From assembly GCA_043811005.1 (NCBI GenBank), contig JBDRNO010000091.1, positions 1-26,853 of the forward strand: 26,853 bases of DNA. Direction: 5' to 3'. Source of the stretch: JBDRNO01 sp043811005 (lineage in GTDB: Bacteria; Bacteroidota; Bacteroidia; NORP154). The first letter of the stretch is position 1, and each line of letters begins with the position of its first letter. Below the pieces are notes generated by a model. It saw only the letters and a program-made list of their open reading frames with translations, did not search any database and was not told where the DNA came from. This document shows, piece after piece, positions 22,246 through 26,853 of the stretch. Made by a program: the position numbers and the translations under genes.

Positions 22246-22248
22246 CTG

Positions 22249-25200
22249 TTATTCCTTCACAAACTTCGCCTTATACAACTCTTCATTAGCAATAAGTGTA
22301 ACAAAATAAAGCCCGGAGCTAAAGGACGAGACGTCAATGTTGAACTTGTAGAAGGTGCCGTCAAAACGCTTTTCATATACCTGCTCACCCATAGCTGTGA
22401 AGATATATATCTTTGCCTCATACTCGGGTGTGAGCACAAAAATGGTATTTTTATCTTTCCTGCCAAGAGTTACCTCCAGCAGATCAATGGCAGGGTTTGG
22501 CCTGACCGAGAAGTTCAGCTTAGGAAGGATCTTAACTGCAACAAGGTCTGAATATTCGAATTTACCATCATAATCAGTTTGCTTGAGGCGGTAGTATGAG
22601 ATGCCGAAGTAGGGATTTTCATCAACTTCTTCGTAGTAAAGAGTTTGGTTGCTATTGCCGGCACCGGGAACATAGGTTACGGATTCCCACTCCAAACCCT
22701 CAGGGTTTTCAAAACCCTGAGGGTTTCCGGCTTTCTCTACTGTGAAATAATCGTTGTTGGTTTCGGATGCAGTTGCCCAGGTGAGGTCAACGACTTCTTT
22801 AACCGTGCCACCGCTTGGAGCGGTGACACGGTTTACCTGGGCATCGAAATACAATAGTTCAATGGGTAACTGTCCATTAGAGGCTGCTATTTTAAACCGG
22901 CTGTAGCTACTCCAATTTGCATTTGATTCCAGCGTTCCGGATGTGTTATCGCCGGTAATGCTATTTCCTTCTGCCGACTCCCATAATGCACCGGTATAAT
23001 GTGCAACAAGCAGTTTTGTATAATCAGTAACATTGTGACCGGAATGCCATGCCATTTCTATTTTCGAATTGGCGCTACCGCTTCTGCTTAAGTCCCAATT
23101 ATCCACATCAGAAACACTTTGGACCGGGGCGCTATAACTATAGACGCCATAATCAGCAGTATAATATTGAGCAGTCCAGGTTGTTGCGTCTGTACTGCTG
23201 GGAGTAATTGATATTTTCCTATAATTTGTACCATCTCCTGTAGGAAATGTAAACTTTGGAGTAGTAGTATTTGTATTTTTTGCTACAGGACCGTTAACAT
23301 GACTATTATCGGAGGTTCCGCTCACACTACCACTGTTATCTATTGTAAGAAGATTTGATGATGTAGTAATAATGTCACCTGAAGTAAAGGTTAATATATT
23401 ATCTACAGTTATAGCATTGTTTAATGTAAGGTTATTTGAGTTATCCAATTCCATATTATAAATGTCTAATGTGCCTGAAACTGAAATAGATTGGGCGCTT
23501 GTACCGCTGAATACTAATTTTCTGTTATTAGCATCAGCATCATTTGATTCATAAGTTAAGGTACCGTCAACAGTAAGAGTGCCTTCAAAATCAAATCCCG
23601 TACCACCTGTAGTAGAACCGTTATCGCCAATAGTCAGAGTGTTGCCTGATTGAATAGTAGTATTGCCTTGCACAAGGACAGGAGTAGCATTATAATTTTC
23701 ATTACGGAAATTTACAGTGCTTGAGCCACTGCCCCCTACATCAAAATTTCCAAGAATTCTTGGATAATCATTAAAGCCGGAAAAAGTAGTCCCTACACCT
23801 GAAGTCCATGGTGAACCGGAATTATTCTCAATTGTTAAATTAGGATAATAAGACCCGTCTATAGCAGTAAGTGTAGGATTGCCGGCACCTGTTTTTCTCA
23901 CTATCCAATTAGCAGTAGAAGGAATATTGCTCATTCCGCTTTCATAATTATCTCTATAAGTAGCTGTACCGGAACTATTGGTTTTTATTATAGTTCCATT
24001 TGCTCCAAGTTGCCATTTTGCATCTGCATTAAAACTAAGACCATTGCCTGAGGCTGCATTATCTGTAAGTGTTCCGTTTACTATCAAATCCACTCCTGTT
24101 CCATTATTGATAGTAACATCATAGTCATTTACAGTAAGTGTACCACTTGATTCCACTGTAACTTCGTCTAAAGTAACAACTTCATTTAATGTCCAGGTAT
24201 GTCCGTTTCTTATCTTGATCGTATATGAAATATAATCCGGGGCAACACTTGCGTCAGCAACATTTATTGTAAATGCTTCGTCATCTGCGGTTTCCCAGCT
24301 ACATGCAGAATTGGTTTCTGTATCTCCGGTTGAGCGATAGTGCTTTACAGATAGACCCGGAGCATCTCCCTGAAGATCCAGATCATCAAGACACCACCAT
24401 TCATTTATCCTGTTATCAACAAAAGTGAATCTGACATCAACCTGGGTGGTATTGTCAGGGATAGTAATTGTATATTCACTTTTATATGTTCCACCACTAT
24501 AAGAAGCATTATCATCAAAATTTAATGTAACACTAAACTCTCCATAAGTCCATGTCAGATCATTATTCCCATCTTGCGTAAATGCTGTGGAGTATCCTCC
24601 CGCTCCATCCAGTTTGATCTCTAATTTTGCATAATCCGCATTATCAACTCCATTTCCTAATGTAGCATCACTATATGAGATAAGACTGAACAGAAGTTTG
24701 ATATTTGTATAATTGGCTGGAATAGTTACACTGTTGAAATCAATTGTAGTTACATCATATTGGTCAGCTGCTGCATTATTTTTGGTATAGCTTATGGTCA
24801 TTGCATTTGAACTGCTGACACCTTTGGTATTTGATGTTGAAATTACCGATTTACCATTGGCTCCGCCAGCTCCGCCATCCACACTGAAACTTGAATAATT
24901 CCATGTGGGTGTACCTTCGAAATCCTCATCTCTTATTGTTCCGCCTGAAGGCGCTGTAACATTAAAAGTATTACTTGTTGCATCTGTAAGCGCCGGGTCA
25001 CCATCACAACTGGCAGTTAATGAAACATTTGGCTCTTGCCTGTTGATAAGCAATGAAGAAAAAGTTGCCAGGCCGTCAGTGGCAATTGCCGTTGTATTAG
25101 AAAGTGTTCCGCATCCATCGTATGCCATCGTTATTGTTTCGCTATCATAATCCGGGTCGCGGTTGCCATTTGCATCAACTGCCTCAACCGTAACGGAAGG

Positions 25201-26853
25201 AGAGATATTCATATTGACACCTACATCACCCGGTTGCTGTACAAATAAAAGCTTTGTGGCAACAACGGTATTTTCACAAGAAGTCATTGTATGAGAACCC
25301 CAATCAGTATATGTCCCTGCTGCTTGTTCATCCCATTCTGTGCCGAGCCAGGTAATTGTTGGTGAAGTAATATTACTGTTTCTTACCAAAGTAACATTTA
25401 AAGTAGATACCCCATTATTCACATATTCGGTACCTGGATCAGCAACAGGCGGATAATCACCAATTGCATCTATTATATAGTCTTTTGTATTTCCATTTTT
25501 CAAAAGATATACTGCATCATCTCCATTCCAGTCAGCGCTTGTCCATTCTATATTAATATTACCCTGGTACTCAAAAGTTGGATCAGCATCATCATTATTA
25601 TAAATACAAACTACTTCATTATTTTGAAGGGTTCCGCTTAATTGTATACTTTGTTCAATATCAGTTCCATCATTAACAATATACCCAATATAATAAATAG
25701 ATAGATCTACCGAAACGCCTGTCCCATTGTAAACTTCTATTCCTTTATTAAGACCGCCATCTGGTTCATGATATTCTGAAATAAATAAATCTTTGGGACA
25801 GGGAAAAAATGTACCTGTAAGTGGAGAGGTAAGTAAGTAACAATCGTCTGTATTATTGTATTCAAAAATCGCAAAATAATAAGTAGCGCCTGCAGTTAAA
25901 TTTGTTACAGTAACTGAACTACCGGTGCTTCTATATACCACATATTGGCTTGAACCTAAATCTGCTCCATCTCCGAATACAGGATCAGCAGAATGTGCTG
26001 TTCCATTTGTAGGAGTAGCTGTTACGGCACTTGAAGCACGTGCTACTACAATTCTGCCATCGCCATCACCGTTACCAGACCATTCTACTGTTACTGAAGT
26101 AGAAGAAACAGGTGAAAATGAAATGCCTGTAGGTTGAGATGTAGGTGCAGTGCAAGAGGATGCACATAATGTCTGGCTATTATTAACAGCACCCATCGTA
26201 TTTGCTGCTGAACCTTGCCATGTGAAATCACTGTATTGACATCCTGTACCAGACAATTGTAAAGAATATCCTACTGTTGATGTGCTTGCTTCACTTACGC
26301 CTATATCAGTTGAAGTCACTCCGCTGGCAGGTCCATTTGTAGCAAGAAGACTGCCTTCATAGCTAAGAAACTGGATGAGTGAACCACTATATGAAAGAGC
26401 AATGCCATCATTCGGACCATTTTGAATGCTAGTGGGTGCCCAGGTATAAATTGTTGCGGTACCTGATGTAATGCCTACAACAAAATTATCTAATGTCTCG
26501 CTGTCGTATGAGACTCCTCCTGTTTCATTATATAAGGTGACCTGAAAATCGCCTAATGTATAGCTACCCGGATCATCTATGACTATTTCTACCTTTTCAT
26601 CACTGTCTGTACCATCATTATCATAATGAATTTCATTTATCCATGCAGTAGGAAGATCAATAATTATAAAGGGGTCACTTATTGCATCGGTTAAAACTCC
26701 AGAAGATGCAGTTATTGTACGTCCTGTTTCAGCAACTGTATGGACTAAGCTGGCAAAAGTTGCAACACCACCGGACCAACTTCCACTAACCGGATCACCT
26801 GTCATCGTTCCGTTAGAAGATATTGAAATAGCAGTAGAAAAATCAGTATCAAT
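22249..26853 (-). CDS. Large T9SS-exported surface protein with lamin-tail-like, Fn3 and Ig-like domains (5' end off the window)
   Basis: At least 1534 residues are present; the frame stays open to the right edge, so the start and signal peptide are outside. In order there are an Ig-like repeat (GGVATFASLVHTVAETG, near 26750), a lamin-tail-like domain (WINEIHYDNDGTDSDEKVEI), an Fn3 domain (TSVTVEWSGNGDGDGRIVVA), a second lamin-tail-like domain (LFISEYHEPDGGLNKGIEVY), a second Ig-like repeat (DGLATFSSLLINRQEPNVSL), a jelly-roll-like region and a long Ser/Thr/Asn-rich beta-helix-like region. The last ~85 residues form a type-A sorting domain (SVRPNPAIDLLEV ... GLYFVTLIANEELYKAKFVKE). This directs export through the type IX system and attachment to the cell surface. 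It is probably an adhesin or matrix protein. Two 33-bp palindromes are inserted in frame before the sorting domain. Confidence 0.9.
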   Translation of the reverse strand: MDTDFSTAISISSNGTMTGDPVSGSWSGGVATFASLVHTVAETGRTITASSGVLTDAISDPFIIIDLPTAWINEIHYDNDGTDSDEKVEIVIDDPGSYTLGDFQVTLYNETGGVSYDSETLDNFVVGITSGTATIYTWAPTSIQNGPNDGIALSYSGSLIQFLSYEGSLLATNGPASGVTSTDIGVSEASTSTVGYSLQLSGTGCQYSDFTWQGSAANTMGAVNNSQTLCASSCTAPTSQPTGISFSPVSSTSVTVEWSGNGDGDGRIVVARASSAVTATPTNGTAHSADPVFGDGADLGSSQYVVYRSTGSSVTVTNLTAGATYYFAIFEYNNTDDCYLLTSPLTGTFFPCPKDLFISEYHEPDGGLNKGIEVYNGTGVSVDLSIYYIGYIVNDGTDIEQSIQLSGTLQNNEVVCIYNNDDADPTFEYQGNINIEWTSADWNGDDAVYLLKNGNTKDYIIDAIGDYPPVADPGTEYVNNGVSTLNVTLVRNSNITSPTITWLGTEWDEQAAGTYTDWGSHTMTSCENTVVATKLLFVQQPGDVGVNMNISPSVTVEAVDANGNRDPDYDSETITMAYDGCGTLSNTTAIATDGLATFSSLLINRQEPNVSLTASCDGDPALTDATSNTFNVTAPSGGTIRDEDFEGTPTWNYSSFSVDGGAGGANGKSVISTSNTKGVSSSNAMTISYTKNNAAADQYDVTTIDFNSVTIPANYTNIKLLFSLISYSDATLGNGVDNADYAKLEIKLDGAGGYSTAFTQDGNNDLTWTYGEFSVTLNFDDNASYSGGTYKSEYTITIPDNTTQVDVRFTFVDNRINEWWCLDDLDLQGDAPGLSVKHYRSTGDTETNSACSWETADDEAFTINVADASVAPDYISYTIKIRNGHTWTLNEVVTLDEVTVESSGTLTVNDYDVTINNGTGVDLIVNGTLTDNAASGNGLSFNADAKWQLGANGTIIKTNSSGTATYRDNYESGMSNIPSTANWIVRKTGAGNPTLTAIDGSYYPNLTIENNSGSPWTSGVGTTFSGFNDYPRILGNFDVGGSGSSTVNFRNENYNATPVLVQGNTTIQSGNTLTIGDNGSTTGGTGFDFEGTLTVDGTLTYESNDADANNRKLVFSGTSAQSISVSGTLDIYNMELDNSNNLTLNNAITVDNILTFTSGDIITTSSNLLTIDNSGSVSGTSDNSHVNGPVAKNTNTTTPKFTFPTGDGTNYRKISITPSSTDATTWTAQYYTADYGVYSYSAPVQSVSDVDNWDLSRSGSANSKIEMAWHSGHNVTDYTKLLVAHYTGALWESAEGNSITGDNTSGTLESNANWSSYSRFKIAASNGQLPIELLYFDAQVNRVTAPSGGTVKEVVDLTWATASETNNDYFTVEKAGNPQGFENPEGLEWESVTYVPGAGNSNQTLYYEEVDENPYFGISYYRLKQTDYDGKFEYSDLVAVKILPKLNFSVRPNPAIDLLEVTLGRKDKNTIFVLTPEYEAKIYIFTAMGEQVYEKRFDGTFYKFNIDVSSFSSGLYFVTLIANEELYKAKFVKE
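22694..22726. repeat. 33-bp perfect palindrome inside the surface-protein gene
   Basis: AAACCCTCAGGGTTTT, a single C, and AAAACCCTGAGGGTTT are perfect reverse complements. Each arm is itself close to palindromic. The element encodes approximately GNPQGFENPEG in the minus-strand frame and adds eleven codons without breaking it. The right arm is identical to 7326-7341 downstream of surE. Confidence 0.9.
22801..22833. repeat. 33-bp near-perfect palindrome inside the surface-protein gene
   Basis: AACCGTGCCACCGCT (22801-22815), loop TGG, AGCGGTGACACGGTT (22819-22833) pair at 14 of 15 positions. It adds eleven codons around NRVTAPSGGTV within a segment that otherwise runs directly from LLYFDAQV to VDLTWATASETNNDYF. 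The peptide VTAPSGGT recurs at 24935-24960 in the same protein. Confidence 0.85.

Overview
The window looks like chromosomal DNA of a member of the Bacteroidota. The DNA is AT-rich, and two independent type IX secretion markers are present: a plug-type DUF5103 lipoprotein and a large surface protein with a C-terminal sorting domain. It also carries a complete Na+-NQR operon, the Bacteroidota-style surE-lpxB neighbourhood, ATP-dependent PEP carboxykinase, and weak or absent Shine-Dalgarno sequences. I cannot name a genus. No tRNA, rRNA or CRISPR array was seen.

Layout. (1) 1-2013, minus strand: a small cluster of a stand-alone PqqD-like protein, an ATP-grasp ligase and a PLP-dependent decarboxylase of the DAP/ornithine decarboxylase type, cut by the left edge. 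(2) 2179-6419, minus: a secreted DUF4139 protein, pckA and a Bax-inhibitor-1 family membrane protein. (3) 6546-10439, plus: surE, a small membrane protein, lpxB and a secreted SpoIID/LytB-domain protein. (4) 10479-17230, minus: nqrABCDEF, interrupted between nqrD and nqrE by a four-helix-bundle (S23-like) gene lying between inverted repeats. (5) 17519-20652, plus: a T9SS plug lipoprotein and pruA. (6) 20653-21212: a small DUF4258/DUF2283 gene pair (DUF4258 has a stop at codon 11) between two copies of the pruA 3' end. (7) 21423-22140: an FtsB/DivIC-like protein and a 5'-truncated Uma2 gene. (8) 22249-26853, minus: a very large multidomain T9SS cargo protein running off the right edge.

How the genes work together. 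Nqr makes a sodium gradient from NADH and quinone. PruA and PckA link amino-acid catabolism with gluconeogenesis. LpxB works in lipid A synthesis. The plug protein and the sorting-domain protein belong to the same secretion route, though not to the same operon.

The most interesting signals are not ordinary genes. They are: (a) a roughly 500-bp inverted-repeat unit with a four-helix-bundle gene inside the nqr operon, with the architecture of a 23S rRNA intervening sequence placed in an mRNA; (b) palindromic mini-elements inserted in frame into coding sequence, 39 bp and about 15 bp in lpxB and two of 33 bp in the surface protein; (c) the PqqD/ATP-grasp/decarboxylase cluster, whose substrate is unknown; (d) duplication of the pruA 3' end around a small toxin-antitoxin-like cassette; and (e) several intergenic spacers made of degenerate 8-bp tandem repeats or imperfect hairpins.
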